Source: JBHEBG01 sp046557915 (GTDB lineage Bacteria > Bacteroidota > Bacteroidia > Flavobacteriales > Flavobacteriaceae). From it: a DNA stretch of 64,000 bases. The notes under the pieces were generated by a model that made no database searches, was not told where the DNA came from, and saw nothing but the letters and a program-made list of their open reading frames with translations. The stretch covers positions 1,240,001 through 1,304,000 of the forward strand of contig NZ_JBHEBG010000001.1 in assembly GCF_046557915.1 (NCBI RefSeq), in the 5' to 3' direction. A program made the position numbers and the translations under genes. This document shows positions 40,901 to 50,378 of the stretch, in pieces; positions within the stretch are counted from its first letter, which is position 1; each line of letters opens with the position of its first letter.

Positions 40901-42722
40901 AATTTTCTATGCCCGTTTCCAAGCCGGGGCAGGTTTTGATATTATGCTTCGCGATTATGGCGAGGCACAATGCTCCAATACTGGAAAACAGGTGGGGATA
41001 AACGGCTGGTATGCCAACGGACAGGCATATGCCTATTTACAAGGAGAATTGGGTATACGAATAAAACTGTTTTTCATAAAAAAGAAGATTCCCATTATCA
41101 AAGGAGGGGCCGCCGTGCTATTGCAGGCCAAAGCCCCTAATCCTATCTGGATGCGCGGGTATGCCGGAGGACATTTTAACCTTTTGGGCGGCCTTATCAA
41201 AGGGAGGTTCCGGTTTAAGATTACCATAGGGAAGGAATGCGAATTTGAAAACGCCTCGCCCTTGGGTGGACTTAAGATCATTACCGATCTATCTCCTGAC
41301 AATGGTGTAAAGGATGTTGATGTATTTACAATTCCACAGGCCACTTTTAGTATGAAGGTAAACGTGCCCATTACAATACCCGAAGACGATGGCGATAAGA
41401 CCTACAAGATCGTTTTACAGAAGTTTCGTGTAATGCATAAAGGTCGGGAGATTCCAGGAGCCCTTAAATGGTCAAACTTTAAGGATAGGGCAAATTTTAT
41501 ATCTACCGATATATTGCCTCCCGGAGAAGAGTTGAAAGTTGAGGTCGAAGTCAGTTTTATGGAACAGATCAATGGGGTCTTCCGCCCCATAATGGTCAAT
41601 GGAACGCCCGCAAAAGAATTTGAAGAACGCTCCTTTATTACTGGGGGCGCCCCACAGGTGATCCCCTTACATAATATTACTTACGCATATCCGGTGTTGG
41701 AGCAGAAGTACTTTTTTGAAGATGAATATGATAAAGGATATGTGCAATTAACACGTGGACAAGATTATTTGTTCGATGATGAACAGTGGGAGAGTTTTCT
41801 GGTCTTTTCCAAGGAAGGGGAAACAGAAGATATGGAACTGAATTTTAACTACGACAAGGCGAACAACATCATATCCTATAACCTGCCCAATGTATCACAA
41901 TCCGCTAAGTATCATCTGGCCATAGCTAGTAGCTCTAAAACAAATACATCGGTTTCTACAGGTGGAGAATACCGATATCGGGACGCAAATATTGGGGACG
42001 GTTCCGGAGAGAACAGTGCCTCTATCCATACCAATGAGGCGGAGAGCCTATCCCAGGATGGTCAGATCATTCGCTTGGCTTACAATTTTGGTACCTCGGA
42101 ATACAAGTCGTTTAAGCGGAAGGTGAATTCAATGGACATTCAAGATCACAGCTGGGGTAAAATTTATTCCGATGTTATTTATTTAACCAATAAGGTAAAG
42201 AATCACGAACCTTTTGATATTCCTGAGCTTCTAGGTACACCCCATACCGCTGATGAGCCTTTGGTAAGTGTTGAGGCAACTTTGGAAGACCGTTATTTTA
42301 AGGACGATATTAATCCATCGCTCTATGCACGGTATCCTCTGGCAAATACATATCGATTTAAAAATAGGGATGATAAAGTTTTGGGTGCCCCGCCAAAATA
42401 TGCCTTGCCCATTCTTTCAAAATACCTGACAAGTCTGGAATATGAGGTCAATGAAAATTGGGTGAAGACCACCCTCCCTTTCCGTTACAATTTAGGATTG
42501 GCCTACAAACACGATTGGGTGGATATGCAATCGCAATTGGTAAACGATTATGTGGACGGACATATTCCTTCCAACAGCAGTGTCCTAAGAATGCTCGATA
42601 AGGAATATCGCTTTATGCGCTATGGATATTACAATATCAAATTAACCTACATGCTTCCAGGAGAAATACCTGGGACCAGTGCAGTTCACAAGTTTAAAAA
42701 CCCCATCAACTTTAGAAATTAA
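37935..42722 (+). CDS. Giant beta-rich exported protein, first gene of the toxin-carrying cluster
   Basis: About 1595 aa from ATG 37935 (signal peptide MRLIFTLVLIANGFLCFS; an in-frame TTG lies at 37929). I do not recognise the family. It is almost entirely predicted beta strands, with repeating segments that alternate glycine and hydrophobic residues (ELAVRDGQFRPKAILHGRLA, FKGIVFQNLVLQTESPVFAV, ITANETNANLYFDLNINMME, AELMAKLEGKLSVSLNLTEL), then a proline run DSPPPPPIV near residue 940, and later IgG-like beta modules. No T9SS sorting domain is seen at the end. Size and position (first gene after a candidate ECF promoter) suggest an outer-membrane or surface scaffold (inference). Confidence 0.85.
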   Translation: MRLIFTLVLIANGFLCFSNSPSIKLWDSTYVVDNGTSHKHRPEFSWENIERWYPVSDTITKDRSIAAESFRAIEQNNTWVNSFTHEDIQVLPVGVRLTRGNLEYAIGITKATINKDFTELTVFARVRLPQTNKNGYPIELFFGANNVKLSHQGGIVGDANLVLLGDVYIPFNAGKWMLTLKGGFNYKSGNTRNKTYVTINCDGVQELGIEGLVEFSRDLLLPVESNGEVRETKTTVSRTITTDFGKQKIKIPHRVRGAFSAVASDWNDILVEIDLKPFVLARKRNNENYDGNFQFDVNQAILDFSDLRNDSGVNKAFPEYYREQGLLLPNPEAWRGVYVKTLEVGLPKEFKTSKTATANERVFFGAHHLIVDNYGVSGTFYADNLIPLEEGITNDSKAWAYSVDHIEVSLAANNLIGAGFDGRIVLPVSKQENSDDDTKKLGLRYLGLISEEEYLLNVSTDSVIDFNLWKAKGQLLPNSAIELAVRDGQFRPKAILHGRLAISANQVNSLENEDDEVETTQGDANSKPEKKLVEFKGIVFQNLVLQTESPVFAVDYMGYHDEVKLAGFPVSISKIGITANETNANLYFDLNINMMEGSQGFGASTKIGIIGSFKEEDHLQKWKFQKLELAGIAVKADIGPVKFYGNINILENDPRYGKGFEGIVDVSLLKKGAPLGSAKAVFAKKDDQRLWFVDFLVATPAPIPLVPPLSISAIGGGVSYKMKMSSFQNPEASGFNEINSDGTSNSMTGIDYVFDKSVGLSFKAVTLLNIPASKAFQGKASFGMEFNSNGGLNSMELYGYAELMAKLEGKLSVSLNLTELMREAFGVHIAKKNEDIGVKIFEKEFSVDLGGIKGDLFISYDFQNSTLHGESNIYINVAKGIIEGRGNKSRAGWLSFHFGPDKWYIYAGTPEDRLGLRIGVGPISVESGGYFMIGSVLPDSPPPPPIVAEILGVDADVLDYMRDENALESGSGFAFGADIAIDTGDLRFLIFYARFQAGAGFDIMLRDYGEAQCSNTGKQVGINGWYANGQAYAYLQGELGIRIKLFFIKKKIPIIKGGAAVLLQAKAPNPIWMRGYAGGHFNLLGGLIKGRFRFKITIGKECEFENASPLGGLKIITDLSPDNGVKDVDVFTIPQATFSMKVNVPITIPEDDGDKTYKIVLQKFRVMHKGREIPGALKWSNFKDRANFISTDILPPGEELKVEVEVSFMEQINGVFRPIMVNGTPAKEFEERSFITGGAPQVIPLHNITYAYPVLEQKYFFEDEYDKGYVQLTRGQDYLFDDEQWESFLVFSKEGETEDMELNFNYDKANNIISYNLPNVSQSAKYHLAIASSSKTNTSVSTGGEYRYRDANIGDGSGENSASIHTNEAESLSQDGQIIRLAYNFGTSEYKSFKRKVNSMDIQDHSWGKIYSDVIYLTNKVKNHEPFDIPELLGTPHTADEPLVSVEATLEDRYFKDDINPSLYARYPLANTYRFKNRDDKVLGAPPKYALPILSKYLTSLEYEVNENWVKTTLPFRYNLGLAYKHDWVDMQSQLVNDYVDGHIPSNSSVLRMLDKEYRFMRYGYYNIKLTYMLPGEIPGTSAVHKFKNPINFRN

Positions 42723-42868
42723 TGATAAAGAACAACCGCAGGGCATTGCTCTAAATTTTAATCCGAATGTCTAACAATAAATTAAAAACAACCTATGAAA
42801 GAATAAACAACACAAACACAAACACCGAATAATCTTAAAGTAAAAAGTAAAATTTTAAAACAAAACAA

Positions 42869-43291
42869 ATGAAAATAATTAATACAATGATTTTAGGTAC
42901 AGTATCGGCCTTATGTACACTTTTTATTTCCTGTAAAAGTGATGACGATGGCTCAGATTTGGATCCGATAATAGGGAAGTGGCAAGTGGAGCAAGAATTT
43001 TCCAATGGGGTTTCTGAAAATATTCCAGCTTGTGAAAAAGAGGGCTATTGGGAGTTCAGCGCAGATGGAAAGTATAAAGGAATGGATATACGTCAGGGGT
43101 CGACAGGCACCTGTGGTAGCGACCCTTTTTCAGGAGATTGGAGAAACGCGGGGAATAATATTTATATAATTATTAGCGATTTTGATCCGTCTGAACAAAT
43201 TGAGGAAGAACGGAATATCACATTTTCAAATGGGAAAATGACAATTACCTATGATAATAATTTTACTAGTGTTTATGTAAAGGTCAACTAA
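42869..43291 (+). CDS. Lipocalin-like small lipoprotein
   Basis: 140 aa. The lipoprotein signal ends LFISC, then an acidic linker (KSDDDGSDLD). The mature part starts with the Bacteroidota lipocalin-like motif IIGKWQVEQEF, has CEKEGYWEFSADGKY and CGSDPFSGDWR (two Cys likely bonded), and ends with beta strands (KMTITYDNNFTSVYVKV). It is probably anchored in the outer membrane and binds an unknown ligand. It lies 146 bp after the giant gene and 90 bp before the FN3 gene, in the same orientation. Confidence 0.85.
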   Translation: MKIINTMILGTVSALCTLFISCKSDDDGSDLDPIIGKWQVEQEFSNGVSENIPACEKEGYWEFSADGKYKGMDIRQGSTGTCGSDPFSGDWRNAGNNIYIIISDFDPSEQIEEERNITFSNGKMTITYDNNFTSVYVKVN

Positions 43292-43381
43292 TTGATTTAA
43301 AGGGAAAGTCGGGTTTTGTTGCTCGACTTTCCTATTATCACAAAAGACCAAAATCCCCAAATCGGTTCAACCACCTACTGT

Positions 43382-45469
43382 ATGAAATATTTCAATACAT
43401 CGGTAATCACCTGCTTACTATGCTGGGTGTTTCTCTTACCTCATTTAGGGGTATCACAAGCGATCCAAGACAGTATGCCATCGGTACGCATGCAGACGCG
43501 TGTACAAAAAGACTGCATCTTATTACGTTGGGGAGTTGATGGGCCTTTGGCATGGCACAAAAGCAATAAAGGTGGTTTTGTATTGGAGAAATATGTGTTG
43601 TCCGTAGATGGTAATCGTTTGCACAACCCGCAAAAAGTTTGGGAGAGAACAATCAAAGCAGACCCACTTGAAACTTGGCAAGATATTGTAGAAAAAGACA
43701 ATTACGCTGCTATTATCGCACAAGCTATTTATGGTGAAAGTTTTTTGGTAGAAGGGAGTCAAGGAGAATTGGCAGATATCGTTAACCTATCCCAAGAGAT
43801 AGAACAACGTTTTTCCTTTGCCCTGTTCGCAGCCGATATGAGTTTTAAAGCTGCCCAAAAAGCAGGCTGGGGTTATGTAGATGCCGATGTAAAATCTAAT
43901 GAGCGTTATATCTACAAAGTAAGATCGGCCCTACCACCAGAACAGCTAACAATTAAAAGTACCGCGGCCCTGGCCGGATTGTCCGATTATGAATCTTTGC
44001 CAGCGCCAATTGACCTACAAGGCATTTTTGGAGATAAAAGTGTGATCGTTACCTGGGAGTATGAGCTCTTTAAAACCATATACACCTCATACAACCTAGA
44101 GCGCTCCGAGGACGGCAAAACCTTTGTTTCCCTTAGCCAAGAACCCTTGGTTAACTTAAACGACAAACCGGAAGCCCCAGCCAAACGCATGTTCTATGTA
44201 GATTCCCTGGCACAGAACAACAAGGTTTATCACTATCGGGTTAACGGCATTTCTCCTTTTGGGGAGCAGGGACCTTTTTCTGAAATCATTTCTGGAAAGG
44301 GGCAACCCGTTTTACCATTTACACCAAGGATTTCAGACTTCGAATTCACCGAAAAGCCCAATGAAGCGGTAATCAAATGGGAATTTCCTAAAGAAGGTGA
44401 AGCTATAACGGAAAAGTTTCAATTGAATCGTGCGGAAAAGGATTCGGGGCCTTTTACCGTGGTTGTGGACGATATTCCTGTAAACCAAAGGGAACTCAGG
44501 TATTCGAATCTATATCCGGCTAACTATTTCACTATTACGGCCGTTGGCAAAACTCCGGGTCAGAAGAAAACTTCATTTACAACTCTTATCCAACCTATAG
44601 ATTCTATTCCCCCGTCCAAACCCTTGGCACTGACAGGCGCCATAGACACCTTAGGGATAGTAAGAATCAAATGGGAGAATAATAAAGAACAGGATATGTT
44701 GGGATATCGTGTTTTTAGGGCGTTCAATGCAAAAGAAGAACCGTCTCAACTTACCATTTCGCCCATTGAAAGCAACAAGTTTTTGGATACGGTTGAAATT
44801 AAAAGCCTTAACTCAAAGGTTTACTACCAAGTAGTGGCAGTGGACAAACGCTTTAACCATTCACAAATGTCCAAAGTGTTGGTGTTGGAAAAACCCGATG
44901 TAATTCCACCTACCGCACCCATATTTTCAAATTATAAAGTAGAAAAGGGCATGGTAAAGCTTAGTTGGGTGGGCTCTTCCGAACTAGAGGCCACGCATAT
45001 CCTCTCTAGAAAAAACATTACCGATGATACGGAATGGGAAGAAGTTTATAAGGTGTTGGATACGGTGCAACGGTTTACGGATACCAACGTGGAAGCCAAT
45101 AAAACCTATCGCTATAGCATACAGGCAATAGACAAAAGCGGTCTGCAATCTCTGCCTTCTACACCGCTTACCATTAAAGTAACCGATTTGAGTCCGCCAG
45201 ACCTTATTAAGGAAGTCAATTTCAATGTAGATCGAGAAAACAATTATATAGAATTGTTCTGGCGTGTCGAAACTGATCGGATAGCGGAATATACCTTATA
45301 CAAACAAACAGGGGAAGACCCTCCTTCTACTTGGCGTATTCTTCCGAAAGATAGTAAACGGGTGGTTGACTACAAGGTTACCCCCAATGACACCTATAAA
45401 TATCACCTACGCGCCACGTTGGTAGATGGAAAATACTCAAAAGTCAAATCGGTAGCCATAAAATTTTAG
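43382..45469 (+). CDS. Fibronectin type III multi-domain exported protein
   Basis: About 695 aa from ATG 43382 (signal peptide ending HLGVSQA; the frame extends to a TTG at 43316). The first 200 residues are a family-specific region (DCILLRWGVDGPLAWHKSNK, GFVLEKYVL). Four to five FN3-like domains follow (IVTWEYELFKTIYTSYNLER, EAVIKWEFPKEGEAITEKFQ, GIVRIKWENNKEQDMLGYRV, GMVKLSWVGSSELEATHIL, NYIELFWRVETDRIAEYTLY). No T9SS sorting domain. It lies 3 bp before the next gene, so the two are co-transcribed. It is probably a surface assembly partner of the cluster. Confidence 0.88.
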   Translation: MKYFNTSVITCLLCWVFLLPHLGVSQAIQDSMPSVRMQTRVQKDCILLRWGVDGPLAWHKSNKGGFVLEKYVLSVDGNRLHNPQKVWERTIKADPLETWQDIVEKDNYAAIIAQAIYGESFLVEGSQGELADIVNLSQEIEQRFSFALFAADMSFKAAQKAGWGYVDADVKSNERYIYKVRSALPPEQLTIKSTAALAGLSDYESLPAPIDLQGIFGDKSVIVTWEYELFKTIYTSYNLERSEDGKTFVSLSQEPLVNLNDKPEAPAKRMFYVDSLAQNNKVYHYRVNGISPFGEQGPFSEIISGKGQPVLPFTPRISDFEFTEKPNEAVIKWEFPKEGEAITEKFQLNRAEKDSGPFTVVVDDIPVNQRELRYSNLYPANYFTITAVGKTPGQKKTSFTTLIQPIDSIPPSKPLALTGAIDTLGIVRIKWENNKEQDMLGYRVFRAFNAKEEPSQLTISPIESNKFLDTVEIKSLNSKVYYQVVAVDKRFNHSQMSKVLVLEKPDVIPPTAPIFSNYKVEKGMVKLSWVGSSELEATHILSRKNITDDTEWEEVYKVLDTVQRFTDTNVEANKTYRYSIQAIDKSGLQSLPSTPLTIKVTDLSPPDLIKEVNFNVDRENNYIELFWRVETDRIAEYTLYKQTGEDPPSTWRILPKDSKRVVDYKVTPNDTYKYHLRATLVDGKYSKVKSVAIKF

Positions 45470-45472
45470 ACC

Positions 45473-48400
45473 ATGAAGAGATTGATTATTGTTTCGTTGC
45501 TAATGTTTGGTTCCTCAATTTTAATCGGACAAGTAAATACCGGGGTAGCAAACTATAAAATAAAAATAAATGGTGCTACCCCAGGGGGCTGCTGTGGTTG
45601 TTGCGGTGGTTTGCGAGAGGTTTCGCTAAACATGCAATTGGGGCCAAAAGTCACGCTACAACATGAGATGAACGATACGGCTATAGAACATAGCCATTGG
45701 AATTTTGAATATACTTTCGGAAAAACAAATAAGGTGATGTCGGTCTATGTCAATACCAAAAATGGAAGTAATGACGGACCATGGAATAACAGAACTCAAG
45801 ATGTAAACTTGTCGACTTGTATAAATACTGCCTTTACGGGACCCTTTGGGCGCAACCAGACGAAATTTCAGGTTATTGTACACCCAGAGATAGAACTCGT
45901 GGAGAATCAACTTTTTTTTAGTGATGATACACCTTTCCAGATAAACCTCGTTAGTCAGATTGAATCTTCGGAGATCAATTGGCAGTACACCACAGATCTA
46001 TTGGATAATACTTCTTGGAAGGATTTACCCACTCCGTTCATTAACCAAACCAGCCTCAGTATCTATGGGCATGAATTTTTGGACGATGGTGATCATGGGC
46101 AGACGGTTTATTTTAGAAATGATTCTGGCTGTTCATTAAGTTATGACGAAATAACCGACACTAGTTTTGGTGCCATTCCTGTTGAGGTTGACCCTTATTC
46201 CAATGTTATCAAGGCCCTTTACCTAAAACCAGCCCCCCATATCCTTTCTGCCATACCCAACAATGTTAAATGTTACGACTCCAATAATGGAGAGGTAAAG
46301 ATCAATTTTGATCGTGCTTTGCTTCCGGGAGAAACACTGAATATTCTAATAGAAGATTTGGATGATCAAATTGGTACGGCAAATGGCAATCCCATCTACG
46401 AAACGGTAAAGCGCGTTGAAAATATAGAAAATTTGGCAGCGGATAATTCATTTGTCTTTAACGAGGCAATCGGAAAGAGTCTGCCTACAGGTAATTTTCG
46501 GGTAACCCTAAGTGGATCTTATAATGGAGAGTCTACATATACGGATGGTCCTGACCATACTACAAGTTTTGTAATCAACAAGCCAACACCCATAACTTTT
46601 ACAGCCAACAAACAAAACGATGTATGGTGTAATGGAGGTAACGATGGGCAAATACTGATTTCGGCCAGTGGTGGCGGGGCCGGCATCTATGAGTACCAAG
46701 TAAACAATGGGGATTGGAAACCTTTTACCAATGGAAACACCCATAATTTAAGTGGTTTGCCTCCTGCATCCTATGGAATAAAAGTACGTGACACCAATGG
46801 TTGTGTGGCCCGCGAGATTGCCTATGATACCAACGGAGATATAGTTGCGCTAGGTAACGAGATAGAACAGGAATTGACCATAGACCAGCCGGCCAACCCG
46901 GTAAATGTGGACTTTGTATTTTCTAGTCCGCCAACGGCCTTTGGCTTTTCGGATGGGTCTATTAGGGCACAGATTACAGATGGAACACCATTTCCGGACG
47001 GTACTTATACCTACGAATGGAAGAATGAAAATGGAATTGTCCAAACTACTATTGCCGAAGAATTGATTCCCGGGAACAACGGCTGGTTTCTTACCCTGCA
47101 AAATGTTCCGGCAGGTGTCTATGCCTTAACGGTTTATGATGCCAATTACAATGCAGCTGTCGATAAAGGTGGATGTACCGTATTTGAGAAAACCTTTATG
47201 CTAGAACAACCAGAACCCTTACAAGTAATCTTAAATACTCATCGCGAAATTTCATGTAACCAGAACAATATTTATGGTGACGAAACCGATACCACACCTT
47301 TGGACGGGCTAAGAGACGAATCCCAAGATGGCGCTATTATGGCGACCGTGACCGGAGGGGTTCCCTTTACCTCAGGGCAGCCCTACATATATCGTTGGAA
47401 AAAACAGTTGCCCAATGGAAGCTGGCAATTACTAAATGGCCAAACCAGCGAGATTGCCGTTCAATTGTCCGAAGGTACTTATGGTTTTAATGTAGAGGAT
47501 GCCAACGGCATTGTCTTGGGCATGTACACCGGTAATGTTTTGATACAGGAGGTAGATGAGGTTTTTGATCTTATAGCTCCCGATCCTTTACAGGTAACCA
47601 TGGAATCCCAACCCGTAAGTTGTGGTTCTGGTATAGATGGTGCTGCCAGGGCCATGGTAACAGGTGGTATTCCTCCCTACAACTATTCATGGTCTAATGG
47701 GCTTAGTGGTAATATGGATGAGATTACGGGTTTACAGACCGGAAATTATCTGGTCTTTATAACTGATAGCAACGGATGTCAGGTTCAGGGAAATATAACT
47801 GTGGACCAACCTAACGGCATGGAAGTTGTTACCGCAACAGTAACAGATCCTACATGTTTTCAGGGTGATGATGGCAGTATTGTACTTGATTTGGCCGGCG
47901 GAACCCCTCCTTATATTTTTAGCTGGGACACCGGTGCAACATCGCAAAACGTATCAGCACTTTCAGCTGGCGATTACACCCTAACCGTTACCGATGCCCA
48001 AGGATGTAGCCTCGTGGCCAAATATACCTTGGAAAACCCCGATGAGCTGGTTGTGGACCTAGGTGGTAACCGTTCTCTCTGCTCAGGACAATCACATATG
48101 CTGGATGCCACCATAGACGATATTAATGCAAACTATCAATGGACATCGACCAACGGATTTACATCTTTGGACCCCCAAATTACGGTGTCCGAAGCCGGGA
48201 CCTATCACGTGGAAGTAATCTCGTCCCGAGGTTGTACCACGACGGCAGAGGTTACCATAAATACTTTGGATATACCAATAGATTCTGAGTTCTTACTTAC
48301 CTCCCAAGCTTATGTGGGGGAAGAGGTGGTACTTATTAATGTTAGCGATCCCTTGGGAAGCACTACCCAGTGGAATGTTCCGCAAGATGTGGAGATCATT

Positions 48401-48811
48401 CATCAGTCGGAGATTGGCATAACCCTGCGTTTTCCTGAAGTAGGCACTTATGAAATTGGACTGCGTTCCACACAGGGCGATTGTTATGCGGAACAAAAAA
48501 AGAACATTGTTGTTGAGGAATCTAGTAGGCTTGCAGATCCCGGAGACACTCAAACGCCATTTATAGAAGCATTCAGAATAGCCCCGAACCCCAATAGCGG
48601 GCAGTTTGAGGTCTATGTGAAGTTGGCGGAAGAAAGCCCTATTTCCCTACGGATTTTTGATATAAACGGAGGAACCGTTCTAGGACAATTCCAAGGCCAT
48701 AACGCTAGGGAATATACGGCTCCCTTTAATCTATTGATTGCATCGGCCACCTACTTTATTGTGTTGGAAACCGCTAAGGGTACCCAAGTTAAACGAATGA
48801 TCGTACAATGA
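45473..48811 (+). CDS. SprB-repeat surface protein with T9SS type A sorting domain
   Basis: 1112 aa. Signal peptide ending SSILIGQ. An unusual cysteine-rich GGCCGCCGG motif lies near residue 40. The N-terminal 350 residues are unassigned. Several SprB-like repeats cover about 375-870 (CNGGNDGQILISASGGG, CGSGIDGAARAMVTGGIPPY, CFQGDDGSIVLDLAGGTPPY, YTLTVTDAQGC). A PKD-like part follows, then a C-terminal type A sorting domain (about 1035-1112: FRIAPNPNSGQFEVYVK, ISLRIFDINGG, ATYFIVLETAKGTQVKRMIV). It is exported through the T9SS to the surface. SprB itself is a gliding adhesin; here the context is a toxin cluster. It overlaps the next gene by 4 bases. Confidence 0.9.
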   Translation: MKRLIIVSLLMFGSSILIGQVNTGVANYKIKINGATPGGCCGCCGGLREVSLNMQLGPKVTLQHEMNDTAIEHSHWNFEYTFGKTNKVMSVYVNTKNGSNDGPWNNRTQDVNLSTCINTAFTGPFGRNQTKFQVIVHPEIELVENQLFFSDDTPFQINLVSQIESSEINWQYTTDLLDNTSWKDLPTPFINQTSLSIYGHEFLDDGDHGQTVYFRNDSGCSLSYDEITDTSFGAIPVEVDPYSNVIKALYLKPAPHILSAIPNNVKCYDSNNGEVKINFDRALLPGETLNILIEDLDDQIGTANGNPIYETVKRVENIENLAADNSFVFNEAIGKSLPTGNFRVTLSGSYNGESTYTDGPDHTTSFVINKPTPITFTANKQNDVWCNGGNDGQILISASGGGAGIYEYQVNNGDWKPFTNGNTHNLSGLPPASYGIKVRDTNGCVAREIAYDTNGDIVALGNEIEQELTIDQPANPVNVDFVFSSPPTAFGFSDGSIRAQITDGTPFPDGTYTYEWKNENGIVQTTIAEELIPGNNGWFLTLQNVPAGVYALTVYDANYNAAVDKGGCTVFEKTFMLEQPEPLQVILNTHREISCNQNNIYGDETDTTPLDGLRDESQDGAIMATVTGGVPFTSGQPYIYRWKKQLPNGSWQLLNGQTSEIAVQLSEGTYGFNVEDANGIVLGMYTGNVLIQEVDEVFDLIAPDPLQVTMESQPVSCGSGIDGAARAMVTGGIPPYNYSWSNGLSGNMDEITGLQTGNYLVFITDSNGCQVQGNITVDQPNGMEVVTATVTDPTCFQGDDGSIVLDLAGGTPPYIFSWDTGATSQNVSALSAGDYTLTVTDAQGCSLVAKYTLENPDELVVDLGGNRSLCSGQSHMLDATIDDINANYQWTSTNGFTSLDPQITVSEAGTYHVEVISSRGCTTTAEVTINTLDIPIDSEFLLTSQAYVGEEVVLINVSDPLGSTTQWNVPQDVEIIHQSEIGITLRFPEVGTYEIGLRSTQGDCYAEQKKNIVVEESSRLADPGDTQTPFIEAFRIAPNPNSGQFEVYVKLAEESPISLRIFDINGGTVLGQFQGHNAREYTAPFNLLIASATYFIVLETAKGTQVKRMIVQ

Positions 48812-50190
48812 TAAAGAATAAAACATCCCATACTTGGAAAATAGAGGCCCTGCTGATTGTTTTAATACTGCTCGGAGCATGCTATGAGGAATCGTTCATC
48901 GAAATAAAACCAGGATTCGAAACTGTTTTTGTAAATGATGACGAATCCGTTCCCGTGCAACTTGGGATATCCAACAACACGGAAGGGGCAGATACATTCC
49001 GTTGGACCTTTGAAGGTGCCCAACCCCCAAGTTCTACCGATGAGAATCCAGGGACTTTGGTGTATAGCAGACCTGGGACATATTCCATTACCTTGGAAGC
49101 AAGTAATGTAGACGGACAGCGCGAAACTGTTGAAAAGGCCATAACCGTTTATGATGCCATTGCCATTGATTTCAGCACGGAAATTTTGGAAAGTAATTAC
49201 CCTCCTGTGGAAGTTGCACTTACCAATAATACCAATGGACAAGGTTTAAGTTATCAATGGTCCTTTGAAGGGGGCACGCCCGCCTCATCAACAAACGGGG
49301 AGCCGGTCAATGTGGTTTTTGAAACCCCGGGCAATCATGCCATATCCCTGACTGTTTCCAATGGTTTTGAGTCTTTTACCGACACTAAAACCATATCCGT
49401 AGCTGCAGATATTTTGGTCGATTTTGATATGGAGGTTGCATTTTTTGATGATGATTATCAAGCGCCTGTAAGTGTTGACCTAATAAATAATTCGATAAGT
49501 GCCACTGGTTACGAATGGACTTTTGAAGGAGGCATACCCGCCACTTCAACAGAGGAAAGTCCTACGGTAACCTTCAACGACCCCGGAATTCATACCATAA
49601 AATTAAAGGTCGGAAACGGAAAACGCACTTCGGAGATGGTGAAGACCTTGGAAGTACTTCCAAATACAAACCTAAGGACCTTTACGGATGTTGCCCTGGG
49701 AATAAATACGGCGCATAATAACAATGTAAAAGGGGCCTTTTTTTCAACTACGCTGCGACAAGTGTTTACGGCCGATGAGGTGGATGCCACTATTGGACAA
49801 GAAATCGATGTCGTGTTCTTTGGATTGAACGACAACTTTAGCTTCAATAAGTTTATATCCCCTAATAAAGCGCAGACCAGCGGCTTTGCTCAGATTCCCA
49901 ATGCCGGCACTACAAAATTTATAAACTCCCAGGAGCTCTGCGGTTGCGGCTTTACTTTTTCCGAAGCACAGTTTGATGCTATGATAGACGATACCCCCTT
50001 ACAATCACTTGTTATTATGGAAACACCGGGAGGTCTGCAGCAGTACAACAACACCCTGATACCTCGAATAGTTCTTTTTGAAACTCAGGATGGAAGAAAA
50101 GGGGCCATAAAAATAAAGGAATATGTTTTCGATGGTGCCAACTCACATATTGTTTGTGATGTCAAGGTGCAGAAAGCAGGAAGTTGGTAG
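48808..50190 (+). CDS. PKD-domain lipoprotein
   Basis: 460 aa. The lipoprotein signal ends LILLGAC. Three PKD domains follow (about 28-115, 118-205 and 210-290), each with the W-x-F-E-G-A/G-x-P motif: FRWTFEGAQPPSSTDENPG, YQWSFEGGTPASSTNGEPV, YEWTFEGGIPATSTEESPT. Residues 295-460 are a separate domain with FTDVALGINTAHNNNVKGAF and a Cys pair (ELCGCGF). It overlaps the SprB-like gene by ATGA and so is translationally coupled. It is probably a surface lipoprotein that anchors or holds cluster components (inference). Confidence 0.9.
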   Translation: MIKNKTSHTWKIEALLIVLILLGACYEESFIEIKPGFETVFVNDDESVPVQLGISNNTEGADTFRWTFEGAQPPSSTDENPGTLVYSRPGTYSITLEASNVDGQRETVEKAITVYDAIAIDFSTEILESNYPPVEVALTNNTNGQGLSYQWSFEGGTPASSTNGEPVNVVFETPGNHAISLTVSNGFESFTDTKTISVAADILVDFDMEVAFFDDDYQAPVSVDLINNSISATGYEWTFEGGIPATSTEESPTVTFNDPGIHTIKLKVGNGKRTSEMVKTLEVLPNTNLRTFTDVALGINTAHNNNVKGAFFSTTLRQVFTADEVDATIGQEIDVVFFGLNDNFSFNKFISPNKAQTSGFAQIPNAGTTKFINSQELCGCGFTFSEAQFDAMIDDTPLQSLVIMETPGGLQQYNNTLIPRIVLFETQDGRKGAIKIKEYVFDGANSHIVCDVKVQKAGSW

Positions 50191-50378
50191 TAGAAAATTA
50201 GCGAAGATATTTAAACAATAGACAAATACAAATGATAAGGAAAGGTTTTGTTCACCGTTTTTTGAGAAGATTTCAAAATATACGCATTGGGAAATCCAAT
50301 GTTCAATGCCCGATCTGTAGAACTAACTTCTTTCTACCAACTATCAACTGTTCCTGGTCTTCAAATAGTCTACGGTTA

